Shown here: positions 32,236 through 40,849 of the stretch, piece by piece | Layout: each line of letters begins with the position of its first letter | Position numbering within the stretch: position 1 is the first letter of the stretch | DNA from: Holophagaceae bacterium | GTDB taxonomy: Bacteria > Acidobacteriota > Holophagae > Holophagales > Holophagaceae | Assembly: GCA_017859955.1 (NCBI GenBank) | Contig: JAFNAB010000037.1 | Location: 1 to 41,067 of the forward strand | Length of the DNA stretch: 41,067 nucleotides | Direction of reading: 5' to 3' | Position numbers and translations under genes: made by a program | Notes under the pieces: model-generated | The model's database searches: none | What the model was told of the DNA's origin: nothing | The model's input: the letters and a program-made list of their open reading frames with translations, nothing else

Positions 32236-33101
32236 TCGTTGCCATTGCCAGCGGAAAGGGAGGAACCGGGAAGACCACCGTGTCCGCCTCCCTCACGGCC
32301 ATCTGGGAGCGCCCCGTGGTAGCTGTGGATCTGGATGTGGAGGAGCCCAATCTCCACCTCTTCCTGAAGCCAGAGCTCATCTCCACGGAGACCGTCAACC
32401 TGGAGGTTCCGGTGCTGGAGCCTTCAGCCTGCACCCTCTGCCGGGCCTGCTCGGAGCTCTGCCAGTTCAAGGCCCTGGCCATCTTCGGCAAGACCCTCAT
32501 GGTCATGCCCGAGATGTGCCACGGCTGCGGCGGTTGTTTCGAAGTCTGCCCCGCGGAGGCCCTCAAACGGGGGAACCGGGAACTGGGAGTCATGGAGATC
32601 GGCCACAGCCGGGGCCAGATCCCCTGTCTCACGGGTCGCCTTCGCGTAGGTGAGTCCATGAGTCCGCCCCTCATGCGCCACATCCGCCACCGGATGGCCG
32701 AAATGGCCAAGGACATGAATGCCGACCTCATCATCGACGCCCCCCCCGGAGTGAGCTGCCCGGCCATGAACGCTGTGCAGGACAGCGATGTCATCCTCCT
32801 GGTCACCGAACCCACCCCCTTCGGATTCCACGACTTCCAGTTGGCCTGGCAGGCCTTCGCGCCCCTGGGCAAACCCATGGGAGTCGTGGTCAACCGGGCG
32901 GGACTCGGGGATGACCGGGCCTACGCATTCTGCGAAGCCAAGGGCCTGCCAATCCTGGCGGAGATCCCCTATCGGCGGGAGATCGCCGAGCACTACGCCA
33001 AGGGAGGACTCCTGGCGGAAATGGACAGCGAAATGCGCTGGCGATTCGCCAGCCTCCAGGAAGGCCTGGACCGCCTGAACCGGGGAGTTTCCCATGCGTG
33101 A
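32232..33101 (+). CDS. Mrp/MinD-type ATPase with ferredoxin insert (1)
   Basis: A 289-residue P-loop ATPase with deviant Walker A GKGGTGKTT (8-16) and a two-[4Fe-4S] ferredoxin insert, CTLCRACSELC then CHGCGGCFEVC (about 63-107). The later IIDAPPGVSCP segment is the conserved Walker B region. Such proteins carry or insert Fe-S clusters in an ATP-dependent way. Start overlaps the NifX-like gene stop (ATGA), and the end overlaps the second paralogue by 8 bp. It would act as a pair with that paralogue, possibly as a heterodimer. Confidence 0.9.
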   Translation: MIVAIASGKGGTGKTTVSASLTAIWERPVVAVDLDVEEPNLHLFLKPELISTETVNLEVPVLEPSACTLCRACSELCQFKALAIFGKTLMVMPEMCHGCGGCFEVCPAEALKRGNRELGVMEIGHSRGQIPCLTGRLRVGESMSPPLMRHIRHRMAEMAKDMNADLIIDAPPGVSCPAMNAVQDSDVILLVTEPTPFGFHDFQLAWQAFAPLGKPMGVVVNRAGLGDDRAYAFCEAKGLPILAEIPYRREIAEHYAKGGLLAEMDSEMRWRFASLQEGLDRLNRGVSHA

Positions 33102-33969
33102 GATCGTCGTCATCAGCGGCAAGGGGGGCACCGGCAAGACCTCCCTCACGGCAGCCTTCGCCCATCTGGCGCAGGACAAGATTCTTTGCGATCTGGACGT
33201 GGACGCCCCCGATCTGCACATCCTCCTGGAGCCCCAGACCCGACGTCAGGGAGCCTTCCTCTCGGGCAACGAGGCCATCATCGACCCGGGGCTCTGCCAG
33301 GCCTGCGGGCTTTGCGCGGAAAAGTGCCGCTTCGGTGCCATCCAGGCCGTCGAAGGAAGCTTCCGCGTGAACGCCTCCCGGTGTGAGGGCTGCAAGGTCT
33401 GCGTGGCCCTTTGCCCTCACCAGGCCATCGACTTCCAGGATCGCCTCTGCGGCACCTGGTACCAGAGTGAGACCCGCTTCGGTCCCATGGTCCACGCCCA
33501 GCTCTTCCCCGGCCAGGAGAACTCCGGCCGCCTGGTCTCCCTCCTGAAGCAGCAGGCCCGGGAACTCGCCCAGCAGAAGGGCATCGACCTGATCCTCAGC
33601 GATGGAACACCCGGAATCGGATGTCCGGTGATCGCCTCACTCTCCCAGGCCACCCTGGCCTTGATCGTCACGGAACCGACCCCTTCGGGCCTCCACGACC
33701 TGAAGCGGATCGCGGACCTCTGCGAGCACTTCCGCATCCGAACGGCTGTGCTCATCAACAAGTGGGACCTGAACCTGGACCATACAGAGGCCATCGAAAC
33801 CCTCTGCGCGGAAAAGGGCTATGTCCCGGTGGGCCGCCTTCCCCATGACATCCAGGTGGCCCAGGCCATGGTGCAGCGCAAGGCTGTGACGGAGCTGGAG
33901 GAGAACCCCTTCAACCTCCAGGTGCGCCAGATCTGGAAAACCATAGAATCCCTGCTTCCCAATAACTGA
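33094..33969 (+). CDS. Mrp/MinD-type ATPase with ferredoxin insert (2)
   Basis: A 291-residue paralogue of the preceding gene with the same layout. Deviant Walker A is GKGGTGKTS (8-16), and the ferredoxin insert is CQACGLCAEKC then CEGCKVCVALC (about 68-110). The Walker B region is ILSDGTPGIGCPV. All eight cluster cysteines are present. The 8-bp overlap with the preceding gene implies balanced synthesis of the two. Fe-S cluster delivery is inferred from family and neighbours. Confidence 0.9.
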   Translation: MREIVVISGKGGTGKTSLTAAFAHLAQDKILCDLDVDAPDLHILLEPQTRRQGAFLSGNEAIIDPGLCQACGLCAEKCRFGAIQAVEGSFRVNASRCEGCKVCVALCPHQAIDFQDRLCGTWYQSETRFGPMVHAQLFPGQENSGRLVSLLKQQARELAQQKGIDLILSDGTPGIGCPVIASLSQATLALIVTEPTPSGLHDLKRIADLCEHFRIRTAVLINKWDLNLDHTEAIETLCAEKGYVPVGRLPHDIQVAQAMVQRKAVTELEENPFNLQVRQIWKTIESLLPNN

Positions 33970-33984
33970 CCCAAGGAGAACGCC

Positions 33985-34368
33985 ATGAACAGCAAGACAC
34001 GCATCGCCATCCCCTCCGCCATGCCCGGCGGGCTCGAAGCTGAACTCGGCCAGCACTTCGGCCACTGTGATCTCTACACCATCGTGGATGTGGAGGGCGG
34101 GAAGGTCTGCCAGGTGAGCACCCTCCCCAACGTTCCCCACCAGCAGGGGGGCTGCATGGCCCCCGTCAACCACCTCGCGCAGAACGGCGTCAACGCCCTG
34201 ATCGCCGGTGGCATGGGTTTCCGCCCCCTCATGGGCTTCAACCAGGTGGGCATCGAGGTCTACCACGGCGCCACGGCAGAAAACGTGGATTCCGCCGTAA
34301 AGGCCTGGCTCCTGGGCGCCCTGCCCCGCTTCACCCGCGATCAGACCTGCGGCGGCGGGCAGCACTGA
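33985..34368 (+). CDS. Second NifX-like cofactor-binding protein
   Basis: A 127-residue NifX/NifB-C-terminal-like protein (LGQHFGHCDLYTIVDVEGG, then GVNALIAGGMGFRPLMGF). Compared with the first NifX-like gene it has extra histidines and cysteines (HQQGGCMAP, CGGGQH at the end), which may bind metal. It follows the second Mrp ATPase by 15 bp with AAGGAG upstream. It belongs to the same operon. Confidence 0.87.
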   Translation: MNSKTRIAIPSAMPGGLEAELGQHFGHCDLYTIVDVEGGKVCQVSTLPNVPHQQGGCMAPVNHLAQNGVNALIAGGMGFRPLMGFNQVGIEVYHGATAENVDSAVKAWLLGALPRFTRDQTCGGGQH

Positions 34369-34369
34369 G

Positions 34370-34729
34370 ATGCGCATTGCCATCATTACTCAGCGAAAGG
34401 ACTCCCTCGCCGCATTCTCGGCGGGACTGGCAGCCCAGGGGGCGCAGACCGACTGGCTCTCCACCCCCAAGCAGGCCATCGACCAGGCCCGCATCTACCC
34501 ACGCAACATGGTCATCCTCGATGATCAGACCGGGGATTTCCGAGCCATCCTCTCGGATCTGATGGAGGCCAACGCCCTGCTCCACACTGCTGTGATCACG
34601 CCCATGGATGCGGAGAGCTTCCACGAAGCGAGCGAGGGCCTGGGCGTCCTGAGTTCCCTGCCCCCCTCGCCCAATGCGGAACATGCCCATTACCTGATGG
34701 ACAAGCTCAAAGAAGTCCTAGGGGGCTGA
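34370..34729 (+). CDS. Receiver-like hypothetical protein
   Basis: A 119-residue protein with an alpha/beta layout like a CheY receiver (RIAIITQRKDSLAAFSAGL, then NMVILDDQTGDFRAIL with aspartates where the phospho-acceptor lies, near residue 46). The N-terminal acidic pair and the conserved lysine of active receivers are not obvious, so it may be a pseudo-receiver. It starts 1 bp after the NifX-like gene and ends 1 bp before the thioesterase gene, hence operonic. Function unknown. Confidence 0.6.
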   Translation: MRIAIITQRKDSLAAFSAGLAAQGAQTDWLSTPKQAIDQARIYPRNMVILDDQTGDFRAILSDLMEANALLHTAVITPMDAESFHEASEGLGVLSSLPPSPNAEHAHYLMDKLKEVLGG

Positions 34730-34730
34730 T

Positions 34731-35237
34731 ATGGAGGGGGAGGCGGTTCAAGGAACCCTTGAGAGCACCCGGTCCCGGCTGCACGAGCACTGTATCGTGT
34801 GTTGGGACCGGCACCCCTTCGGGCTCAAGGTGGCCTACCATGCCGTAAATCAACACACGGTGGAAGGAAGCTTCCCCTGCGGCAAGTCGTACGAGGGTTA
34901 CGGAGGCGTCATTCATGGCGGGATCGTTTCCAGCCTCCTGGATGGCGCTATGGCCAACTGCATTTTGGCAAAAGGACTTGAGGCCTACACCGTGGACCTC
35001 CGCCTTCGCTTCCGGGGTGCGGTCCGGGCAGGGGTCGATGCCCTTATCCGAGGGGAATGGCTCCGCAACGAGGGGCCCCTCCATCTCCTCCAAGCCTCGC
35101 TCTCCCAGGAGGGAAAGATCCTGGTGACCGCACGGGCCAAGTTCTTCGTCGGAAACCCCACGGGAACCCCCCGCCCCCTACCCATGGGAGAGGCTGCCCG
35201 GGAGCTCATCCGGGAATCCCGGAAGCGGCTCCGCTGA
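34731..35237 (+). CDS. PaaI-type hotdog thioesterase
   Basis: A 168-residue hotdog-fold acyl-CoA thioesterase-like protein. The conserved GGVIHGGIVSSLLDGAM (about 58-74), containing the HGG motif, and the later strand YTVDLRLRFRGAVRAG are typical of the PaaI group. An N-terminal HCIVCW motif with two cysteines is noticeable. It lies 1 bp after the receiver-like gene. Substrate is unknown. Confidence 0.83.
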   Translation: MEGEAVQGTLESTRSRLHEHCIVCWDRHPFGLKVAYHAVNQHTVEGSFPCGKSYEGYGGVIHGGIVSSLLDGAMANCILAKGLEAYTVDLRLRFRGAVRAGVDALIRGEWLRNEGPLHLLQASLSQEGKILVTARAKFFVGNPTGTPRPLPMGEAARELIRESRKRLR

Positions 35238-35257
35238 GCCAGAAAGGACGCTCCGTC

Positions 35258-36199
35258 ATGCCATCCTCGCCCCTGGAACTGTTCGTCACGAACCTCGAAG
35301 AGGGGTACGGCGCCACCAGCCTGGGCAGCGTGGGGGGGGCTTTCAGCACCATCCTGCTGGCCCTCCTCGTCCCAGGAGATCATGTCATCGCAAGCACTTC
35401 AGCACCCCTCTCCCAGCCCAGGCTCACGGAGCACCTCCGAACCCGCTTCGGTGTTGAAATAGAAGAGGTGGACACCTCAGACATGGGTGCACTGCGAACC
35501 GCCATGAAGCCCACGACTCGCCTGTTGTGGGTGGAAACACCATCCCGCCATGGGCTCAAGGTCACCAACCTTGCGGCGGCCAGCCAGATCGCCCGCAGCA
35601 ACCGCGCTCTGCTGGCTGTGGACTCCAGCTTGGCAGGGCCCCATGTCCAGGCGCCATTGAGCCTGGGGGCCCATCTTGTCCTGCACCCCCTCAGCCGCCT
35701 GCTGGGGGACAAGAGAGCCAAAGGGGCGATGGTGGTGACCAGACAGGGGGCGCTCCACAAAAGAATCCGGGAGATGAGCCGCGTCCTGGGGAACCGCCTT
35801 AAGCCCGAACGGCTACCAATGCTGCCTCAAGGCATATCGACCCTGGCCTTGCGCACGGAACGCTCCCAGGAAAACGCCAAGGATGTTGCAGAATGGCTGG
35901 CAAGCCATCCTCAAGTAGCCTGGGTACACCATATCGGCCTGGAAACCCACCCGCACCACGAATTGGCCCGGCACCAGATGCGCGGCCCCGGCCCAGGCAT
36001 CGCCTTCGAGCTGAGGGCCGGGAAGAAGGCCGCGCTGGAGCTCCTGCCCCGGATTCCCAGCTTCGAAGCCTGGGCCGACGCCTTCGGCATCCTCCACCTC
36101 ACGGTCGGCTTCGAAGACATCCAGGACCTCATGGAAGAACTGGACGAAGGCCTCAAGCGCGTCAAACGTTCCACCCCCCGTGCATTGGGAGACGAATGA
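35258..36199 (+). CDS. Cys/Met-metabolism PLP-fold protein lacking the PLP lysine
   Basis: A 313-residue relative of cystathionine gamma-synthase/lyase enzymes. The PLP-binding aspartate region is kept (VDSSLAGPHVQAPLSLGAHL, 121-140), but the segment that normally reads HSATKYLGGH is HPLSRLLGDK, placing R147 at the Schiff-base lysine position. The N-terminal 60-70 residues of the family are also missing. It therefore should not do normal PLP chemistry and may be regulatory or degenerate. ATG at 35258 with AAAGGA upstream; the longer frame to 35057 overlaps the thioesterase. The stop overlaps the biotin synthase start in ATGA. Confidence 0.8.
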   Translation: MPSSPLELFVTNLEEGYGATSLGSVGGAFSTILLALLVPGDHVIASTSAPLSQPRLTEHLRTRFGVEIEEVDTSDMGALRTAMKPTTRLLWVETPSRHGLKVTNLAAASQIARSNRALLAVDSSLAGPHVQAPLSLGAHLVLHPLSRLLGDKRAKGAMVVTRQGALHKRIREMSRVLGNRLKPERLPMLPQGISTLALRTERSQENAKDVAEWLASHPQVAWVHHIGLETHPHHELARHQMRGPGPGIAFELRAGKKAALELLPRIPSFEAWADAFGILHLTVGFEDIQDLMEELDEGLKRVKRSTPRALGDE

Positions 36200-37146
36200 A
36201 ACAGTGCCCCACCCCCCAGGCCATCCGGGCCATCCATGACCAGCCCTTCCCAGAACTGGTGCGCCAGGCGATGGCAAGCCACCGGCAGCACTGGAACCCC
36301 CTGGAAGTCCAGCTCTGCGTCCTGGATGCCCTGAAGACCGGGGACTGCTCCGAGGACTGCGCCTACTGCGCCCAGAGCGCCCACCACACCACCACACTCA
36401 AGGCGGATCCTCTCAAGGATCGAGACAAGGTGCTGGAGGGGGCCCGGCGCGCCCTGGAAAGCGGCGCCACCCGCTATTGCATGGCCACCTCGGGACGTGG
36501 CATCCAGGAGGGCCCGGACTTTGACCGGGTCCTGGAGATTGTGCAGTCCGTGAGCGACCTGGGCCTGGAGCCCTGCGTCAGCCTGGGGCTCATCCATGAA
36601 GGACAGGCCCGGCGCCTCAAGGCTGCCGGGTGCGCGATCTACAACCACAACCTGGATTCCAGCCGACTGGTCTACCAGCGGATCGTCTCCACCCACACCT
36701 TCGATGAGCGCCTTGAAACCATCCGGGCCGTGCGGGAGGCAGGTCTCCAGGTCTGCTGCGGCGGGATCCTGGGCCTGGGGGAGAGCCTGGAGGACCGGAT
36801 CCACTTCCTCCATGAACTGGCCAGCCTGGACCCCATTCCGGACGCCATCCCTTTCAATATCCTGGTGCCCATCCCCGGCACCCCCCTGGAAGGGATGCCG
36901 CCGCTGCCTCCCCTGGAGGCGATACGGGTCATCGCCACCGCCCGGATTCTCTTCCCCACCAGCCGGATCCGCCTGGCGGCGGGCCGCACCAGCCTCAGCC
37001 CGGAAGCCCAGGCCCTCGCCTTCCTCTGTGGCGCCAATTCCATCTTCTCCGGCGAGAAGCTGCTGACCACGCCGGGGAGCGAGGCTGATTCCGATCAAGT
37101 CCTGCTGAGAAACCTGGGGATGCACCCAGAAGGAGGCAAGTCTTGA
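36196..37146 (+). CDS. bioB: Biotin synthase
   Basis: A 316-residue radical-SAM enzyme that inserts sulfur into dethiobiotin. The [4Fe-4S] motif is CSEDCAYC. The [2Fe-2S] ligands have counterparts in RYCMATSG, EPCVSLG, QVCCGGILGLGE and the arginine of IRLAAGRTSL. The YNHNLDSS motif is present. All catalytic residues look intact and length is normal. It overlaps the preceding PLP-fold gene by four bases and the ZIP gene by four. No other biotin genes are in the window. Sulfur enzymes nearby could supply its cluster. Confidence 0.93.
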   Translation: MKQCPTPQAIRAIHDQPFPELVRQAMASHRQHWNPLEVQLCVLDALKTGDCSEDCAYCAQSAHHTTTLKADPLKDRDKVLEGARRALESGATRYCMATSGRGIQEGPDFDRVLEIVQSVSDLGLEPCVSLGLIHEGQARRLKAAGCAIYNHNLDSSRLVYQRIVSTHTFDERLETIRAVREAGLQVCCGGILGLGESLEDRIHFLHELASLDPIPDAIPFNILVPIPGTPLEGMPPLPPLEAIRVIATARILFPTSRIRLAAGRTSLSPEAQALAFLCGANSIFSGEKLLTTPGSEADSDQVLLRNLGMHPEGGKS

Positions 37147-37871
37147 TCGCGAACACCCTGATCGCAGCCCTTTGTGTGGGCCCAGGCAGCGTCTTCCTGG
37201 CCAGCCAAGTCTTCAGACTGCCTGAGGAGACCCTCCGGAAGCTCACCCCCAGGATCCTCAGCTTTGCCGTTGGGGCCCTCCTGGCCATGGCCCTCCTGCG
37301 CATGCTCCCCCACGCCCTTGCGCAGGGGGCCCCGATGCCCGTCCTGAAAACAGCCCTGGCGGCCATCCTCCTGCTCTTTCTCCTGGAACGTTTCCATATC
37401 CTGCGCCACTGCCACGAATTCCAATGCCCCGAACATGCGGACATGCCCATGCGCCTCTTCATGGGCAATGCCTCCCATGCCCTGGTGGATGGCATCGCCT
37501 TGGCGCTGGCCTTCCAGGGGGGAAGCCTGCCAGGTTGGGTGTTTGCGTTCGCCCTCATGGGGCACGAAATCCCCAAGGCCCTGGTGAGCCTGGTACTCCT
37601 GAAGGAAGGACGGGATATCGCCGTAGCCATGATCTGGAACCTCATTCCGAGCCTCTTCACGGTGGTCGGAGCCCTGGCGACCGCCCTCAGCATCACCTTC
37701 ATGAAGCCCCTCACCCCCTATGCACTGGGCGCGGGAGCGGCCTTCTTCCTCTATCTCGCCCTTGCTGATCTCGTCCCCAGGCACCGCAGGGCTCCCAGCG
37801 GGACAGAATCCATTTGGCAAACAGCCCTCGTCCTGGCTGGCGTGGGCGTCATTCTCCTGATCCCTCACTAG
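37143..37871 (+). CDS. ZIP-family metal transporter
   Basis: A 242-residue membrane protein with about eight hydrophobic segments. The ZIP metal-site motifs are seen in helix 4 (HALVDGIALALAF, about 113-125) and helix 5 (LMGHEIPKAL, about 139-148). A histidine/cysteine-rich loop (HILRHCHEFQCPEH) between helices 3 and 4 could bind metal. It starts at TTG, overlapping the bioB stop in TTGA, with GGAGG upstream. It would import zinc or iron for the metal-cofactor genes of this operon. Confidence 0.87.
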   Translation: MIANTLIAALCVGPGSVFLASQVFRLPEETLRKLTPRILSFAVGALLAMALLRMLPHALAQGAPMPVLKTALAAILLLFLLERFHILRHCHEFQCPEHADMPMRLFMGNASHALVDGIALALAFQGGSLPGWVFAFALMGHEIPKALVSLVLLKEGRDIAVAMIWNLIPSLFTVVGALATALSITFMKPLTPYALGAGAAFFLYLALADLVPRHRRAPSGTESIWQTALVLAGVGVILLIPH

Positions 37872-38092
37872 GGGGAAGTCCGGTCCAACCACTAACCCAT
37901 TGCGAGGATGTTCTCGCCCACCCCGGGAGAAAGACATGCCAAGACGAGACGGAACCGGCCTCATGGGGCAGGGATGCACGAGGGGACGAGGTGGCGACAT
38001 AGGTCCCGGGTGCTGTCAGGGACGCTGGTCCAGGGCCTTCGGCTGGCTCCGGCGCCTGGGGAATCAACGCTGACAACTAAAAGGGGAGTGAG
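37872..38092 (+). other. Intergenic region before the CGGC gene
   Basis: A 221-bp GC-rich gap. A hairpin with stem CCAGG.GCC/GGC.CCTGG lies at 38030-38059, shortly before the ribosome site at 38086. It might be a leader structure or a weak terminator without T-run. I recognise no known riboswitch. Confidence 0.35.
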
Positions 38093-38533
38093 ATGAAGAT
38101 CGGCATCATCATCTGTGGACGCTACCAGGACTGCGGCGGCGGCAAGTGCTTCAAGGCCCTGCGGGAACGCCTGGGCAGCTTTGCCCGTTACCCCAAGGAG
38201 GAACCTCTGGAGGTCGTCGGGTATTCAACCTGCGGAGGCTGTCCTGGGGGCAATGTGGAATACCTCCCGGCCGAATTCCAGAAGAACGGATGCCAAGCCG
38301 TCCACCTCGCCACGGGGCTGGTCGTGGGCTACCCCCCTTGTCCCAATATCCGGAACTTCAAGAGTTTCATTGAAGGGCACTATGGCCTTCCGGTCGTGGT
38401 GGGCACCCATCCCATTCCCCTGAAATACATGGAGACCCATCGCCAGCTTCCCTTCTGGAAAGAGGCGCGGATGCAGGAACTCGCCAACGAACTCCTGTCC
38501 GATGCTCCAGAGGTCATGGAGTCCTACAACTGA
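38093..38533 (+). CDS. CGGC-domain protein
   Basis: A 146-residue CGGC-domain protein, a cysteine-rich family of unknown but probably metal-binding role in anaerobes. The defining STCGGCPGGN motif is at about 46-55. Other cysteines are in IICGRYQDCGGGKCF near the start, NGCQAV and YPPCPNI. The ATG at 38093 follows GGGGAG. It stands between the metal-cofactor operon and thrS. A second, broken CGGC-like remnant is found at 40850-40991. Confidence 0.85.
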   Translation: MKIGIIICGRYQDCGGGKCFKALRERLGSFARYPKEEPLEVVGYSTCGGCPGGNVEYLPAEFQKNGCQAVHLATGLVVGYPPCPNIRNFKSFIEGHYGLPVVVGTHPIPLKYMETHRQLPFWKEARMQELANELLSDAPEVMESYN

Positions 38534-38583
38534 ACCCCTCCCGCCCCCTCCACCAGCGCGGAACATTGACTTTCGAGGACTCC

Positions 38584-40497
38584 ATGCCGATTTCCATCCA
38601 ACTCCCAGATGACTCCGTACGCCAGCTCCCAGATGGGGCGACGGGCATGGATCTGGCAACCTCCATCAGTCCCAGGCTCCTGGATGCAGCCCTGGCGACA
38701 CAGGTGGACGGCCAACTAAAGGACCTCACCCATCCCTTGCCTGAGGGTGCCCAGGTGGCCATTCTCACGGCCAAGAATCCCGAAACCCTGGACCTCATCA
38801 GACACTCCACGGCCCACCTCCTGGCCCAGGCCGTGAAGCGCCTCTTCCCCACAGCCAAGGTGGGCATCGGCCCGGTCATCGAGGACGGTTTCTATTACGA
38901 CTTCCTGGTGGAGACATTCTTCACCCCGGAGGACCTGGCGTCCATCGAGTCTGAGATGAAGCGGCTGGCCGATGCGGACATGCCTGTCTCCCGGGAGGAA
39001 GTGGACCGGGCAGCCGCCATTGAGCGATTCACGGCCCTGGGTGAGCCCCTCAAAGTGGAACTGGCAGGAGCCATCCCGGAGGGAGAACCCCTCGCCCTCT
39101 ATCGCCAGGGGGATTTCCTGGATCTCTGCCGCGGCCCCCATGTGCCCAACACCGGCAAGCTCAAGGCCTTCAAGCTGACCCACACCGCCGCCGCCTACTG
39201 GAAGGGGAGCGAGAAGAACGCCCAGCTCTGCCGCATCTATGGCACGGCCTTCCATACCCAGAAGGACCTCGACGAGCACCTCGCCCGTCGGGAGGAAGCC
39301 AGAGCCCGTGACCACCGAAAGCTGGGCCGGGAGCTGGACCTTTTCTCCTTCCACCCGGAAGCCCCTGCCTCCCCCTTCTTCCACCCCAAGGGCACGGTGG
39401 TCTACAACGGGCTGCTGGATTACCTCCGGAGTCTCTATCGCCGCCGGGGGTACCAGGAGCTGATCACACCCCAGGCCCTGGATGTGAGTCTATGGAAGAC
39501 CTCGGGGCACTACGACAAGTATCAGGAAAGCATGTATTTCACCGAGGTGGACGAGCGGGAGTATGCGCTGAAGCCCATGAACTGCCCCACCCACTGCCTC
39601 ATCTACGGCACCGACAAGCACAGCTACCGGGACCTCCCCATCCGCTATGCGGACTTCGGCCGAATCCACCGCTACGAGCGCAGTGGGGTCACCCAGGGCC
39701 TCACCCGGGTGCGCACCTTCTGCCAGGACGACGGCCATATCATCTGCACACCGGAACAGATGAAGCCTGAGATGGCGGCATTCTTCACCTTCCTGCGGGA
39801 GGTCTACGCCACCTTCGGATTCGAGGATGTCCAGGTGGCCCTTTCCACCCGCCCCGAGCAGCGCCTGGGTAGCGACGAGGTCTGGGATCAGGCCGAGGGA
39901 GCCCTCGCAGATGCTCTTCAGGAAGCGGGCGTGGCCTACCACATCAATCCCGGGGAGGGCGCCTTCTACGGCCCCAAGATCGAGTTCCAGGTGCTGGATG
40001 CCCTGCGCCGCCCATGGCAGCTCGGCACGGTCCAGGTGGACTACTCCATGCCCGCCCGCTTTGGTCTCACCTACATCAAGCCCGACGGCAGCGAAGGCAC
40101 CCCGGTGATGCTGCACCGGGCCATCCTCGGGAGCCTGGAGCGATTCATCGGCATCCTTATCGAGCACTGTGCCGGCGCCTTCCCCCCATGGCTCGCCCCC
40201 GTCCAGATCGCGATCCTGCCCATCACAGACCGGGCCCACGACTATGCCCGGCAGATCCACTCCCGGGCCCTGGACCTGGACATCCGAGCCGAGCTGGATC
40301 TGAGGAACGAGAAGGTCAACGCCAAGATCCGGGATGCTCAGCTCCAGAAGATTCCCTACATGCTCGTACTGGGGGATCGGGAGGCGGCCGATGGCACCGT
40401 CTCGGTGCGCCACCGCCGGGACGGCAACCTGGGCACCCAGGCCCTGGAGGCCTTCCTGGAAAACGTGCAGCAGCAGATCCACAAACGTGAACGCTAG
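38584..40497 (+). CDS. thrS: Threonyl-tRNA synthetase
   Basis: A 637-residue class II synthetase charging tRNA-Thr. It has an N-terminal TGS domain (1-62), then an editing domain with HSTAHLLAQ and DLCRGPHVPNTG. The catalytic core follows with class II motifs and zinc ligands in LKPMNCPTHC, and an anticodon-binding domain makes up the last 100 residues. All motifs are intact. The ATG at 38584 has GAGG five bases upstream; the frame is open to a TTG at 38566. Confidence 0.97.
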   Translation: MPISIQLPDDSVRQLPDGATGMDLATSISPRLLDAALATQVDGQLKDLTHPLPEGAQVAILTAKNPETLDLIRHSTAHLLAQAVKRLFPTAKVGIGPVIEDGFYYDFLVETFFTPEDLASIESEMKRLADADMPVSREEVDRAAAIERFTALGEPLKVELAGAIPEGEPLALYRQGDFLDLCRGPHVPNTGKLKAFKLTHTAAAYWKGSEKNAQLCRIYGTAFHTQKDLDEHLARREEARARDHRKLGRELDLFSFHPEAPASPFFHPKGTVVYNGLLDYLRSLYRRRGYQELITPQALDVSLWKTSGHYDKYQESMYFTEVDEREYALKPMNCPTHCLIYGTDKHSYRDLPIRYADFGRIHRYERSGVTQGLTRVRTFCQDDGHIICTPEQMKPEMAAFFTFLREVYATFGFEDVQVALSTRPEQRLGSDEVWDQAEGALADALQEAGVAYHINPGEGAFYGPKIEFQVLDALRRPWQLGTVQVDYSMPARFGLTYIKPDGSEGTPVMLHRAILGSLERFIGILIEHCAGAFPPWLAPVQIAILPITDRAHDYARQIHSRALDLDIRAELDLRNEKVNAKIRDAQLQKIPYMLVLGDREAADGTVSVRHRRDGNLGTQALEAFLENVQQQIHKRER

Positions 40498-40506
40498 AGG
40501 AGTCCC

Positions 40507-40833
40507 ATGGAAATCCAGCAAGCCCTGAACCACTACGCCGGCAAATCCGGTCTGCGCCTCAACTGCGCTCAGTCCGTTGCCGCAGCCTTCGGAGAAGATC
40601 CTCAGGCTTTCGCGTCATGCGGGAGCGGACGCGCGCCCGAGGGCTGGTGCGGTGCCGCCTATGCCGCAGCCCACCTCACCGGGAACCCGGAAGCCATCCG
40701 GGGAGCCTTCCACGAGCGGGCCGGGGCTGTCACCTGCCAGGCCATCCGCCGGAACCGTCAACTCCCCTGCCCGGGCTGCGTCGAGACCGCCGCCCGCCTT
40801 ACAAAAGAGCTCAAAAACGGGTGCGAGGCCTAG
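40507..40833 (+). CDS. C_GCAxxG_C_C-type putative redox protein
   Basis: A 108-residue cysteine-rich protein of the C_GCAxxG_C_C family (putative redox-active). The expected pattern is seen as LNCAQSV, WCGAAYA, VTCQAI and PCPGCVE, with an additional SCGSG. Family members occur in anaerobes near redox or metal genes; activity is not established. GAGGAG precedes the ATG at 40507. It lies 9 bp after thrS. Confidence 0.83.
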   Translation: MEIQQALNHYAGKSGLRLNCAQSVAAAFGEDPQAFASCGSGRAPEGWCGAAYAAAHLTGNPEAIRGAFHERAGAVTCQAIRRNRQLPCPGCVETAARLTKELKNGCEA

Positions 40834-40849
40834 AGATGAACCCAACCGA

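Noticed and set aside
35911-37125. Minus-strand 404-codon open frame opposite bioB
   Set aside because: Antisense of a gene with fully conserved biotin synthase motifs; composition is artificial.
37872-38092. Possible riboswitch before the CGGC gene
   Set aside because: A hairpin is visible, but no conserved core of a known riboswitch could be matched by eye.
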